DNA from: Blastomyces gilchristii SLH14081
Taxonomy: Eukaryota; Ascomycota; Eurotiomycetes; Onygenales; Ajellomycetaceae
NCBI RefSeq assembly: GCF_000003855.2
Contig: NW_003101682.1
Coordinates: 4,513,306-4,577,305 of the forward strand
DNA: 64,000 bases
Direction: 5' to 3'
Of this stretch, positions 25,030 to 37,500 are shown piece by piece. The stretch's first letter is position 1; the number at the start of each line of letters is the position of its first letter. Under the pieces are notes generated by a model. That model saw nothing but the letters and a program-made list of their open reading frames with translations, had not been told where the DNA came from and did not search any database. The translations under genes were made by a program, and so were the position numbers.

Positions 25030-25733
25030 TCACTGTGCAGGGATCAAAGGCTCAGTCAGACCTTGGGGTATACTGATTTTATAGTTGTTGTGTCTGCCGA
25101 TTATGTATCGAGTACAGTTGCTGAGGTATCTTTTTGTACTTTTCTGTCGGGGATGGGCCAGGTTGAGAGGGGTGGTACAAGGGTGAGACTTGGCGTTGAT
25201 GTCTAGATACGATACACTGAAGACAGACCGCGGAGGTTGCACTTCAGAAGTGGCTGTTGATTATGTGCTTGATATTATCGCCGAGGTATCTTTTTGTATT
25301 TTTCTGCCGGGGATGGGCCAGATTAGGAAGGGCGGTACGAGGGTGGGACTTGGCGTTGGTGTTTTGGAACATCAAAGGTGGGCAGGGTTTTCGCGGAGGT
25401 CGCTCCTCAGATATCTCCACAACTACAGATCGGAGATCTTCCAAAATCGAGAAGATTGGTGCATATGGCTAGGTCTATTCACCTTACAATTTGTATGGCA
25501 ATTTGGCCCGGGGTTGTGGTGTGGTAGGGGGGAATGGGGGATAGTCCCACACAGGAGTTTCGAACGACGTCTGGTTCACGTTTGGCTGGATAACTCCACC
25601 ACCACACGGGGTATGCGGTCGGCGATGGGGTCAAAATGCTCGTATGATCGAGGGCTTTTCGATGGATCTATCGGCGGGTTCTTATTCGAAAAATCGAGCG
25701 AGTTCGTGGTGGAGCGGTTGTCTGTATTTATGA
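25030..25733 (-). promoter_or_regulatory. GC-rich LINE 5' end with 160-bp repeats (putative promoter)
   Basis: About 700 bp rich in CpG and GG/CC, in sharp contrast with its surroundings. Two related units lie 160 bp apart, with ACTTGGCGTTG at 25188 and 25348 and GGGGATGGGCCAG in each. The last 108 bp recur at the 5' tip of L2, which fixes this as the LINE start. Internal promoters in repeated 5' monomers are known in other LINEs; the promoter role here is inferred. The 197-aa frame 25190-25783 runs out into gypsy A and resembles no protein I know, so I do not call it a gene. Confidence 0.6.
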
Positions 25734-25736
25734 CAC

Positions 25737-26419
25737 AGTTTATAAGAATAAAAGCTGTTACAGAAAAAGAAAAAAGAAGATAAAGTTTTATAAACAGATC
25801 TGGGATATTTATACTACTCTAGAGAGGTTTACTTACACTGTGAGTGATCTCATAGAACAGTCAGATCACTCTAGTAAATAAGAGTAATTATGAATCATAG
25901 ATCTGAATCTTTCTATATAACTATAAAGAGTGATTACAGACTGTGAATATCTTAATTCTATAATTCTACAGAGTTGATGAAAGAATGAAAAATTTCTCAC
26001 AATTCTACAGTGTCAAAGAACAATGATTTATAAGAATGAGTGAAAGATCAACTTGTAAATGCTTCTTCTTGATAGAGATGATCTCACAGAGAGTGATTCA
26101 TCTGTAAGATGAATCTGTGTGATGATCACTCAAGAATCTTGTGAAAATGATTGAGAGTCAATCAGAACTCTTCTATATGAAAGATGTGAGATGAATCTGT
26201 GTGATAGTCAGAGAAGAATCTGTAGATTATAAAGAATCTCACAGAATAAGAAACTAAGTGACAGACTCTTTTCTCTTCACAGTAATAAGAGATTTTTCCT
26301 CACTAAGATTTTTTATAGATGTGAAGAGTTTTTAGTGAGTATCACTGCAGTGCTAAGCTGATTCTATGAAGTCACTCAGTGAAAGGCTTCACAGATGAAG
26401 TCTTAGAGAGAGAGAGATA
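25737..26419 (+). mobile_element. Gypsy A (copy A-II) 3' terminal internal part
   Basis: Starts at AGTTTATAAGAATAAAAGC and matches 7440-8203 and, inverted, 42656-43425. It runs to LTR d. There is no coding frame. By TSD and LTR subtype it belongs with LTR f and the sequence at 50763-56813, not with LTR c. Confidence 0.88.
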
Positions 26420-26677
26420 TATTAGAAATCTCACTTCTTACAGATTCTTTATCTCTATTTCTATCTCTTGTGTAATCAATAGAGCTAGCGGCCCTTGGCT
26501 ACATACAACTATATAGTCTGGAGTTTGTAAATACTATTCACAACTCAGCTTGAATGCTATTATATATTTGATCTCTACATTTTATCTTCCTACTGTGAAT
26601 ACTTTTAGTAGTTAACAGTACATATCACGCCAAGCTGCAAACACCTGAATAATCGCCTGCGAGCACTTATTCTTACA
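26420..26677 (+). repeat. LTR d of gypsy A (3' LTR of copy A-II)
   Basis: A 258-bp LTR with the GTTAACAG and ATTTTATC subtype shared with f and a. The right flank TAAGA (26678-26682) is the reverse complement of TCTTA beside LTR f (58151-58155). Confidence 0.92.
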
Positions 26678-26818
26678 TAAGAGTAAACAGTAAGTCTCAC
26701 TGAGACAGTATAAGACTACTATCTAATGTTAAAACTATATAATGAGATTAGTTGAATTGATAATGAGAGCATCAAACATTCTGATCCCGGTTCCAGACAC
26801 AGTCACACGGTCAGTCTA
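26678..26818 (-). mobile_element. MITE X-II, 5' half
   Basis: Reverse complement of the first 140 bp or so of MITE X, from its terminal TAGACTGACCG at 26818 to the gypsy A insertion point. The outer flank is TACAGAGT (26819-26826), the reverse complement of ACTCTGTA at 58521-58528. The missing 3' half is at 58156-58520. Confidence 0.9.
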
Positions 26819-26826
26819 TACAGAGT

Positions 26827-28330
26827 TCACAAGATATCAGCTTATTATCATGAGATTATCTCTAAAAAACTTCTTTGAGAAAAATGAGAACTCTTAAGTG
26901 ATATTTCTTCCTCAATGTCTCTGACATGTAATGAGATAATCTCTACTAGGTGTCTCATAGCTTGCAATTTCTTTCTCAGCATTTTTCAAATGCTTAAGTG
27001 ATTTTCATGAATTCTCTGATAATGAATAATCTTCTTATTTAACAAGATATTGAAGCTTGCTATAATATATTCACTTATTCAATATTTTCTTCATAAGATA
27101 TTCAGTATCATTCTTGATCTCAATATTATTTGACTGAGGTGGCTCTGCTCTGAGATATTACTTATAGACCTTTAAATAGAAAATGTGAGAAGCAGGATGA
27201 ATTGATTTCAATTCTGAGAATAATTTCAACTCATATATTTGTTTACTCATTACTCTTATTACTGAGAAAGATTCTAGTCATCACTTACTGAGCTTCTTAT
27301 ACAGTCTTATTATCTTGATATTCTTTGCTGAAAGTAGTACTTGATTCTCTATCAAGAACTCATTGATAGATGTTTTTAATTATAGTATTTTATCTGCTGC
27401 TTCTGAGTGCAGTGAATACTTTTCATCATCTTCTTATAAATTTTATTTAAAAGTTTCAATCTCACTTTTACTTCTGATACTGAGAAGTACTCTATTCTCT
27501 GTACCTGTTTAATATTCTGACTGTCTATTTCTCTCTTTGAAATGTTGTCTGTGATGTCACTGAGTAATGAAGAATTATATTCATAATAAGTATAGAAAGA
27601 AGATACTTTTAAGATTGCATTCTTTACATTGTTATATATGAACTCAGCAGTCAGAAGATGTTTGAGTCAATCATGCTGATAATATAAATAGAATGCTTAA
27701 AGATGCTGTTCTAATGTCGGATTCTGATGTTTAGTCTGATCATCTGTCTGCAGATGAAATGCAGTGCTGAGAAGACATCTTATTATAAAATGATAGTAAA
27801 AAGCTGATCAGTATTTATTGATGAAGAGAGATTCTTAATCTGTTATCAATAATTTCAGAGCACTATGATCATGAATAATGATATCTAAAAACAGATGAGT
27901 TAATTCAGGGACTTTAATCTTTTTATAAATAGAGATATATTTTATTATCTTTGTGAAACAGTTGATAATGATCAAAATTGAGTTATATTCTTTGACTCTT
28001 GTTGACTTTGGCAGATCAACTATGAAATTCATTGATAGATTCTGTCATAAGCTCTTTGAAACAGAGAGTGATATCAACTCACTGTATTATTTATACTATA
28101 AGCTCTTTATTCTTTAATAGATATTACAAGTTTCATCATACTCTTTGACATCTGTCTGAAGCTTATCTCAAACATATTTATATTTTAGAAGCTTCTCAGT
28201 CTTCTCTAATCTGAAGTGTTCTGTATAATAATCATTATAATGAATTCTCAATAACTTGTGATACACTGTTCTGCCATAAGAGATGAAGACTGAATCATTC
28301 AGTAGTGAAAATTCATATTCTTCTAGTTAT
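26827..28330 (-). pseudogene. Gypsy C integrase and chromodomain
   Basis: Minus-strand decayed integrase. The open piece 28032-27835 holds NFIVDLPKSTRVKEYNSIL and, after two alpha-like stretches, KLLITD for the second catalytic Asp. About 27480-27300 is the C-terminal domain. About 27110-26850 reads as a chromodomain (MKKILNK, then KLQYLVK, then HLKNAEKEIAS). The 3' LTR is not recognisable. The element stops at MITE X-II, where the inferred inversion leaves its true downstream flank at 58529. Confidence 0.83.
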
Positions 28331-30190
28331 CAGTGACTTAATTCCTTAGTGATATCATCTCACTCAGAGTCTGTCTCTTTCAAGTTCAAACTAGATTCTT
28401 TCTTCTTCAACTTTTAAATTTATGCTGTAGTAGAGATATCTCTCTTCTATAATTTATTAATAAATTTCAAAAGTAGTTGAGTTGAAGAATTGTAGACTGT
28501 TTCATTCTTTGTTAATTCAATGATAGTAAGATATAATATAAGAAGCTTATGATCTTCAGTGTCACTTCTCTGTAAGAATCCGAGTTTTCTTTTATCTTCT
28601 ATACTGGGTCACACAGCTATCTTACTGATACTGTTTTCAAGCTTGAGAGAATCTCAATTCTCTGCAGCCAGCTTCATCTGCAGTGATGACAGAGATTCTT
28701 TTATAGAATTCTTCTTCACATTAATAATATTATAATCAGACTATTTAAACAGTATGTTGATGAAATTAAGCTGACCTGAACAGTATCAGATATAGAAATC
28801 ATACTTTGAAAGCAGCTCTACTCATCTTGCTTGATATTCTATCAAGCTCTTTGTTGTTAAGAAGTAATACAGATTTATATAATCAGTAAGAACTTACACT
28901 GAGTACTTACTATTCTGAAGATAATGTTGTCAGATCTTAAAGAATTTAACAATTACTAATATCTCTTAATCATGAGTATTATATCTTCTCTGCATAAGTG
29001 AAAACTTCTGAAAGAAGAAGATGACTGATCTTTATTTATAATGTCTTATAGACTCTGTGAAAAAGTCTTCTCTCACAGATATTTCATTATCTGTATTCTC
29101 AGAATTTATTATTCACTGATTCTTTTAATATTGAATGGTCTTCAGTATCAACTGTGAAAAGATTTCACAGATCTTGTTCTCAGATATATCAGTCTTATAC
29201 TGACTGAGTAAGTTGAAATTAAAGTGATTCAGTATTGTGATATCTGTAAAAGCTTGTTTCAATTCTGTAAATATCTGCACAGTGTCTTAAGTGAGAATAA
29301 ACAGTTCTGTTTTTCTGTCTTTCACACTTCTCTTTAACAGATCAGTAAGAAGAACAGTAATCTGTGAATATATATAGATAAATTATCTATAGAAATTTAC
29401 AAATTCTAGAAATATCTGCATCTTGTGATATATTTGCAGTGCTGGTCAGTTTTCAATGACAGAGACCTGACTTCTGTTCATTGAAATGCTGTTAATCTCA
29501 ATAATATAATCTAAGAAATCAATCTTCTATATGTAGAATGAGTATTTTTCAGTGTTTATATAGAGTTGATGCTGTCTTAAGTGACTCAATACTTCTCAAA
29601 CATGAATATCATGTTCTTTCTCTGTTTTAGAGAAGATTAGAATGTCATTCAAGCAAACTATACAGAAGACATTAACAAGGTCTTACAGTGTCTCATTTAT
29701 ATAGATCTGAAAGATGGCTGAAGTATTATAAAGATTAAAAGATAAAACAAGATATTCAAAATTACTGTATTTAATATAAAAAGCTGTTTTTTCAATATCA
29801 TCTTCATTAACTCTGATTCTATGATAGATATTCTGTATATCAATCTTTGAGAATATCTTTGCTTCAGATAATCAATCAATCATCTCATTAATTAACAGTA
29901 GTGAATAGTGATACTTAACTGTCATCTTATTGAGACCTCTGAAGTCTATGTATAGATGTAGTCTACTGTTCTTCTTAAGTAAAAATAGTATGAGTGTCTC
30001 TACTAAACTCTTTGATGAGTATATTCAGTTCTTTAATTATGCTTTCTCAAGATATTGGTGCAGAACATCTAATTTCTTTATAGATAAGTTATAAAGAGAT
30101 CTGTACAGTACTGTTTCATCATCTTCAAGATAAATCTTATTTCATATCTTAATATCAGAAAACTTCTCAACTTCTCTTTTCAAAAAGACA
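28331..30190 (-). pseudogene. Gypsy C reverse transcriptase and RNase H
   Basis: Minus-strand pol. RT: LRLHLYIDFR-type region near 29940, KIDIQNIYHRI-like region in 29879-29800, and the active-site region CLNDILIFS near 29655-29630 followed by HDIHV.EVLSHLRQHQLYI. RNase H motifs lie near 29230-28990, and the linker to integrase is near 28700-28400. All are crossed by stops in several frames. Confidence 0.8.
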
Positions 30191-31728
30191 TTCTTATAAT
30201 CTGTAAAGAGATGTTGTATATATCTGTCTTTAATAATAAATACTGCTGCCAATCTTACAGTGAGAGTGATGACTTCTTTATCTATTCTCAAGTCTCAGTG
30301 ATTCTTTCAATAAAACTCTTCAGATTTCTCTATTACTGTCTCTTCATTAGTGAGATAATACTGTCATGTCTGAGTAACTCAGTTAATAAGAGAATTATGA
30401 TCTCTTAATCACAGAAGATCTAGAATGATATTCTCATCTATGTTATTAACTGTATGAAGAAGCAGACTGCTCTTCTTGAAGATTTCTTCTAAGTCTGTGA
30501 TCACATACTTTGCTTCAATTATGTTAAAATGATGATATTTTATTTTCTTAGTAAATTTCATATGATCTGACAGATCTATCTTCTTTCAATTCTTCATTAA
30601 AGAAAAGAAATAGAATATGAAGTTGATATTTATCTCAGAGTCAAGTAAACATCTTATTAATATCTTCTCATTTGAGATATTTATTATGATTGTAATATAA
30701 ACTCAGAGATATGAGAATTATCAATTCTTTATTTCTTTCTCTTCTTTATCTTCTATGAATACATTTGTTAGAAGAGAAGTTAACTTTGAGAAAATATCTT
30801 CTCAGTTTCTTCTCTTCTTCAGCTTTCTATAATTATTAGCATAGTGATTATCAGCTTTACAGTTAAAATAGAGATTTTTATTCAATCTTTTTTAATATTT
30901 CTTTACAGTGAGTGAAGAATCAGAATATTTAAAATTCTTCTTTACTTTCTCTACACTGAAGCTGTTTTAGCATTATTTAGATTCTGTTATTAAGTACTTA
31001 GAAGAGATCTTATTAATCTTTTTCTCAGAGTATTGATTATTTAAATAGATCTGAGAAGCTAAGTTAATAAGCTCAGTATGATTAATTAATGAACTCTAAT
31101 ACTGTGATATTATTATTCATATCTTGTGAGTCAGCTTTATAGGATAAAGCTGTGTCTTTAATTAATTCAAATTATTAATTAATTTCTCTCAATATTCTTC
31201 AAATCTTATATTGAATTTGAAAGAATTCGCATTATCTTATTAATATAATGAGTTGAATCACTGTACTACTGTAAAGCTATGATTACAGAGATCTTTAATT
31301 TAATTCAGTAGAAAGTCTTTGAATTCTTTCTAAGTTATAATAGTATTGATATACTCAAGCTCTCTCTTCTTAGTAACTTAAGTAATCACATAGATGTCTT
31401 CAAGAAGGTTAACAGTGTATATTACTCATATCTTATGAGTATTAAACTGGCTTAGATTAAGACATAATTTCTGTTCCAGAATATGAATAAAGCGGTGAAA
31501 TTCAAATAATGTGTTTCTCTTATAACTCAGAGAATGTCTGATCTTAATCTCTCTATCTTTATAATAGATGTAGATGTGTAGAAGCCGCAGTGATAACAGA
31601 GCAGTTGAAAAGCTCATATCAAAGTATACAGTGAGTTCAGAAATCTCAGATTTCTATCAGAATAGAGATATACACACTCTAGAGAATGATGTGAAGTTTT
31701 CTTCAGAGAGTGAGATCAGATTAATCTC
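30191..31728 (-). pseudogene. Gypsy C gag and protease region
   Basis: The open piece 31617-31426 plus continuation reads FEFHRFIHI..., and near 31330-31200 'KEFKDFLLN*IKDL' then 'FNSLY', resembling gypsy capsid ('FKAFL...R'). Near 30840-30950 there are remnants of a nucleocapsid Cys/His region. The protease should be at about 30700-30250 by position; its Asp motif is not certain. Confidence 0.65.
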
Positions 31729-31736
31729 AATATAGA

Positions 31737-32242
31737 TAGACTGACTGTATGACCGTGTCTGGGACCAGGACCAGATTTTTTGATAGTTTCATTACCAATT
31801 CGACTGATCTCATTACACAGTTTTAAGATTAGATAGTAGTCTCATACTGTCCCAGTGGGACTTACTGTCTACTCTTGTCACATTTTCCAAATGGGACTAT
31901 GATTTTCACTTCTCAATTTAAATTATTTTTATTGCTTTAAATGACTTTAAATCTCATTTGAGCATTATCAAAAAGCGTTACTTTTTAAAAAATTAAAAAT
32001 AGTCTAAAAAAAACCTTAAAATATCTAAAAATAGTAACTTTATGCCAAGAATAGGACTAAATGAGACCAAATGGGACCACTTTCTCATTTTTTTCAAGTC
32101 ATGGTTCCATTTTAAGATCTGATATATAGTCACTTTACATGTTTTTTTGATAGCCAGTCCCAGCGGGATTCACGCCAAGAAATGTATGGGACCAGACCAA
32201 ATGGGACCAAATGTGAAATTCATGGTCCCGGCGGCCAGTCTA
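31737..32242 (+). mobile_element. MITE X2 (best preserved copy)
   Basis: 506 bp, TAGACTGACTG...GGCCAGTCTA, with a perfect 8-bp TSD AATATAGA (31729-31736 and 32243-32250). It retains GG/CC-rich subterminal motifs of the type AATGGGACCA in both halves (e.g. 31894, 32080, 32200), candidate transposase-binding sites. It lies just upstream of the gypsy C gag remnant. Confidence 0.92.
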
Positions 32243-32320
32243 AATATAGATACATGAGATCATATCAGTCTGTTAGAACTTAACTGATTCAAACTTATAA
32301 TCAGATTAAGTAATTCAAAT

Positions 32321-32862
32321 TGTAATATAATAAGACTGAAGTGATGACTAGTCAGTAGTATTATATAGAGATAGTTGATTGAGAAGTTATATAAGTGAGC
32401 TTGACTATCTTACTTGAATAGTGCGCTTATAAGCTACAGAGTTATTATAAGAATATCACAGATATATTACTTAGTATACTAAGAAGATTGTATAAGAAAC
32501 ACAGTAACTCTTATATATATTTCAGTCTCAGAAAATGAATTGCTGACTTCTTTGATAAGAAGTCAGTATATAGTTATTCTATCTAGACAATGAGCAGATA
32601 CTATTCTCTCATTTCATGAGTGAGAATAGTCAGAGTGATATCTCAGCAGTGTCTTACTATTATGAAAGAGTAATCTGCTGACCTTATATAGAAGTGAGGT
32701 TCTCATATTCATCAATCAGATCTTCCTATAATATATCTGAATGATGTCATAGAGTGATTGGAAACCGGTTCAAACAGCCTGCGGGATGGATGAAATCATC
32801 CGCAGGGAAGCGATGGGCCGTGTGGAACCGCAACGCGGCCTTGGCGCGGCCGGGGGCGTGAA
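32321..32862 (+). repeat. LTR-D fragment with an unmutated GC-rich end
   Basis: Homologous, inverted, to about 60240-60782 (LTR of gypsy D). It starts TGTAATATAATAAG against TGTAACGTGACAGG there. Up to about 32755 it is decayed. From 32756 to 32862 it is GC-rich and apparently unmutated, whereas the same part of the other copy (about 60245-60350) is heavily mutated. It ends where LINE L5 begins. Confidence 0.75.
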
Positions 32863-33192
32863 AGTAATAGTCTCTCTTTACTGTACTTATTCCTTTCTGT
32901 TCTTTTCTATCTATCTATTTAATGTGTCTATCTTTAAGACTATGTTCTCTTTTCCTTTGTCATGATATTTTCAAATGATTTCAAAGTATCAGAAGGTGTT
33001 GAAATACTGCAATTTGTAAACAGTTTTTATATTCTAGGCTGGAATTTTCTGTTTTTGCATATCTCAAATTAGTAAATGTATACTAGTTGACTCTATAGAT
33101 ATAGGAAAAACCCTGAGAACTAAAAGTTCTCAGGTAAATGTTATAGTCTCTGACTGCATACATCTATAATTGAAGAATAATAATAATAATAA
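32863..33192 (+). mobile_element. LINE L5, 3' UTR fragment
   Basis: Only the last 330 bp or so of the LINE, from TCTCTCTTTACTG to the (AAT)n tail at 33175-33192. It begins at almost the same LINE position as the LINE part of chimera 3. No TSD is found between the 5' junction and the flank CGATTAGAAG. Confidence 0.85.
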
Positions 33193-34158
33193 CGATTAGA
33201 AGAAGAAACAATCAAGAACCTAGTAATTATAAAGTATGAAATTATCAAACAGTTTAATATATTTGATCACAGTATATCAAAGAAGTGTAGTTTTTATAAG
33301 AAAGTGAAGAATAAAGTTGTAACTAAATGTATTTAGTTATTTTATAACTATTATTAATAATTATTATCAAATTCTGATTATATAAGTAATTATTAAATGA
33401 ACTGAATAAGACTGAATTTAATCTTCGGTCTCAGTCTTATAATATTATTCTAATTTTTGAAGAATGATTATCTTTTAATGTTTATTCTGAGAAATTACTC
33501 TCATTTTACTATTCAGAAATTAAATCTAGTTATTTTGAACATCATTTCTGAAAAAAATAGTTTATTTTCAAAATCTTTTAATACTCAGTTCTGATCTGAT
33601 AAGACTCATATTAAGAAATGTATAAAATTAGATTAAATGAGATTAAATGTGAAATTCATAATTCTGTCAGTCAGTCTAGCTATAATTATCATCTCAAACT
33701 GCTCAGAAGATTTGAATACAAATAAACACTAATTAGATCTCTGATTTACAAAAGAATGATGACGTTCTCTTTATCAGTGTGATTTGAAAGAACATCCGGC
33801 CGCAGGATAATAATGCGGCCGCTTCCGAATACGCGTACTAATGTAAGAAGGCCCTAGCGGCGACTAATTAATTTATATATCAGAAGCCGGTGTATGTCTA
33901 TAATCTCACTCACTTAAGTAACCTTTGAATCATATCAGATAGCATGTATAAAAACTGATAAGAAGTGCAGACTTCTTCAGAGCATGATAATTTCATCTAC
34001 AATGTGATTTATAGTTATTATATCAGAGTGATTCTAAAATGCCTCAGAATAAAAGTGTATAAAGAAGTAATAACTAGAAGAGTATTTAATTAAAGCTACT
34101 CTGCTTGTTTGAGAAAAACTTCACTCTTATATACATGTCATATATGTGAACATGATGA
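33193..34158. other. Mixed decayed sequence with MITE end and GC patch
   Basis: There is no gene. Positions 33597-33678 match the 3' terminal 80 bp of MITE X, ending GTCAGTCAGTCTA. The remainder before it is too diverged to align by eye. Positions 33793-33880 form a small GC-rich patch (two GCGGCCGC-like stretches, one exact) in otherwise decayed DNA. Positions 33880-34158 are probably gypsy sequence flanking L6. Confidence 0.5.
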
Positions 34159-34539
34159 GATGTCAGAAAGATTATTATTATTATTATTCTTTTATTATAG
34201 ATGTATGCAGTCAGAGACTATGATATCTATCTGAAAACTTATAGTTGTCAGAGTTTTTCTAGTATCTGTAAGGCTAAATATTATACATTTGTCAATTTCA
34301 GATATGCAAAATTAGAAAATTCCAGCTCAGAATTCAAAAACCTCTTATAAATTACAGCATTTTTAAAATCTTCTGATACTTTTGAAACCATTTGAAAAGT
34401 AACATGACATAGGAAAAGAAACAAAGTCTTAAAGATAGACACAGTAGATGGAAAAAAAAGAAAAAAAAGAAACTGTAAGAAAAGACAATAACAAAATAAA
34501 CATGTTTTAAAGAGAGTGTATAGCTGTTTTAACAGACTA

Positions 34540-37500
34540 TATCTAATCAATTTCCATCTCTTCATATTCAGACAGTTCTGAATTCAGTCATTGGCTTATA
34601 GCTGTTTGAGTTTCTGATAGAAAATCTATTAGATATTTAATTTGTATCTTAGTTGAGAATAAGAATCTCATATTTATTTGATATATATCATACTTCTCTT
34701 TCAATCTGACTCTCGGATCAATGTATCATGCACAGTGTATTATAATATACTCAGAATTCTTAGTTAAATTACAGAATAAGCATTTTGTTGAATCAAACCT
34801 GTTATCAAATCTTTGAATATAAGATTTGAAATAGTCATGTTCTAGTTTGAGCTGAATTATAGATGAAAATGTTTTCTTTTTACATTTTATTGAACAACAT
34901 TTTCACTGAGGTTTTATTTTAAATCTTAAATAATGTATACTCTTCTTTTGATTTTACCAGCTTTCAGTTCACTTATTTAAGTAAGATTCTTTTCTCTTTC
35001 TCTTTATGAAAGATCAGAACACTGTTTTTTCAATAGACATGCTTATTTCTTAACTCTTTTTTACAGCTAGATCTGTCATTTCATTGTCATAGATATTCAG
35101 AAGCACAGAAACTCAGTGTAGATAAATTATTAATTTTGACTTTCTTCTCTTTTGAATTCTTATAACAAAATTCAAAATCAGTTCAAGATTCATTTGATTA
35201 TTATGAATCTGACTATTTCTCAGTCTTTTTAAAGCCGCTTGACTATCAGAGAATATTCATACCTCTTTTAAACTAGTTTTCCTTTTATGTGATTTTATCT
35301 CAATAGGTTTGAAAGCTTTCACTATTGTAAATAATTCAGCATTAAAAACCTCAGATTCACTTTCTATATTTCATGACTCTGAGATAAAATTGATATTATC
35401 TTCAGTATAAGCAATACCTGTAGCTAGTTTATTGAAATTCTCATTTTTGAAGTTATCTAAATAAATCAGAATTGAGTCTTTTATCTTGATTACAGAAATT
35501 CTTTTTAAACACTGTTTACATTCTTTCTCTTTAAATAGATTACTTATTTGTAAATCTATGAGAGATTGTAACTTTTCTCTTCAGAGAGATATTCTTTCAT
35601 GTTCAATTTTTTCAACATTTAAGAAGAAAAATTAATTCTTAATTATTAAACATAGCTTGTATACTTGAGAGAGTATTTTCTTTGAGAAATTATTTTCATT
35701 TCAATCAAGATATATATTCTAATTCAGTTTATTATCTGAGTTGATTGATGAAACTGAAGAGGAGACTCTTTCTCTGATTATATGACATGAGCTTATTTTT
35801 ATAACTCTGAGAGTATAGTTTATACAGGCCTTTTCAATTCTAATAGCAGGTGAAGGAATTAATACTTCAATTTTCATTGCTTTAGTAGAAGATGATTTGA
35901 ATGCTTCTAGAATTCTTCTCAAAGCTCTGTTTTACAGACTTTGAACAAGTTCAGTGAAATTTTTTTAAATATTTCAGTAGACTTGATCTTCATAATCAGG
36001 TACTGAAGTGATACAGGCTATGTATAACTGTCTCATAGCCTGACAGAATAGTTCTCTCTCTGTATTTAATAGTCTAATTATGTTATTCAATAGTCTTTCT
36101 GCTTTAATAGTTCTTTATTGAACATGATATTTTAAATTCAACTTGAAGTTTAATCATACTCTCAGTCATTTGACATTCAAACTGCGTTTAATCTCTTTAT
36201 TCAAGAGAGTTAGACTTACTTTGTTCACATTGAATCTGGGATAAAAGTGACTTAACTCAGTTTTATTAATATTAAATTGAATTTCATTGACATCTGCTCT
36301 GAGAAAGATTTCTTTTGTCACTTTTTCAATGACTTTTAAATTCTCTTTAATTGTTTGTGAACTGTAGACTAGATTAATATCATCTACATAGCTTAAAGAT
36401 CTCATTATTTTTATCTCTCTATTCTTGAATAGATATGCAGTGTATATTACAAATAAAACAGTTGAGATTGAAGACCTCTGTAATACTTCTATTTTTATCT
36501 CAGTTTTATCTTGTTTCATTTCATCAAAAAATAATTGAATAATTCTTTTAGACATGAAATAATTAACTCATTTTATTAGAGAAACTGGTAGTCTTAACAT
36601 TCTCAAAGTTTGAATCACCTTTGACTTTGAAACATGATCAAATGCATCTTTTCTATCAATAAAAACTGCTGTTGAGACCAGACCTTCATTCTTTGCTATT
36701 TGAATATTATGAACAACTGAAAGATCAGTGTCAATTGCAGAACATTTTCTTCTACCTCTCATTTATTCATTATACAGCAGTGAATCATTAATAGAGATTA
36801 TAAAAGATACTATAGTAGCTATTATCTTTTCTAAAACCTTGCTTAGAGAGTTCAATAGAGATATTACTCTGTATGACTTAGAAATGAAAGTTTTTCTATT
36901 AGATTTTATAAGAACTACTTCACTGGCTTCTCTTCAGCATTCAGAATGCTATTCATTCTTAAAGACATTGAAAAAGAGCTCAAAGTATTCATTTCTCAAG
37001 TATGAATATGAATTTTGAATGATCAAAGAATTAATTGAATGAATGTCTGCAGCAGTTTTAATTGAACTAAGGAATATAGCTGACTCTAATTTATCTTGTG
37101 AAAGCTTAGATTATTTCCAGACATTCTTATTATCATTATCTTCATTGAATGAAAAATTCTCTTCTTCTGCATCTGATGAATTTTGGAAGACAATTCTTAT
37201 AAAAGCTTGACATTTTTCGTAAAAAGAGTTTGCTGTTTACAATTCATTCTGAAATTCATATTCTAGAGTTGAAAGCTTTGCTACACTTCTTATTTTAGTA
37301 TAGTTAAAAGCTTTAAAGGTTTCTTTTTCATATGTCTCTTCAAGAAACTTGTTTCAATAGTCTGTTTTAGCTTTTTTAATATCTGAAAAATATTCATTTC
37401 TGATAGCTTTGCACTCTTCATCAGATATTAAGCTGTTCTTTCAATCTCTTTTAGCAGTGACTAGTTCTTTTCTTTTAAAAGAGAAATTCTTATTCCACTA

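Larger units (their letters stand above)
18056..25733 (-). mobile_element. LINE L4, Tad1-like, apparently full length
   Basis: The longest LINE here, about 7.7 kb, minus strand. Order from the 5' end (right): GC-rich 5' UTR with 160-bp repeats (25030-25733), AT-rich leader (24191-25030), 53-bp tandem repeats (24009-24190), ORF1, ORF2, 3' UTR and (TTA)n tail (18056-18074). The two ends have different flanking duplications. The tail abuts AGATCTTATAAGA, repeated at 45404-45416. The 5' end abuts AGTTTATAAGAAT (25737-25749), repeated at 50750-50762. L4 is therefore probably a mosaic of two LINEs joined by an inversion, or by misassembly. Confidence 0.85.

Noticed and set aside
25190..25783. A 197-aa protein-coding gene in the GC island
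   Set aside because: The frame crosses the LINE 5' end into gypsy A, contains the 160-bp repeats out of any protein periodicity, and resembles no known family. Antisense frames of similar quality exist.
32756..32862. A structured noncoding RNA or rRNA fragment
   Set aside because: It has hairpin potential, but a mutated homologue occurs in the gypsy D LTR at about 60245-60350, so it is explained as LTR sequence.
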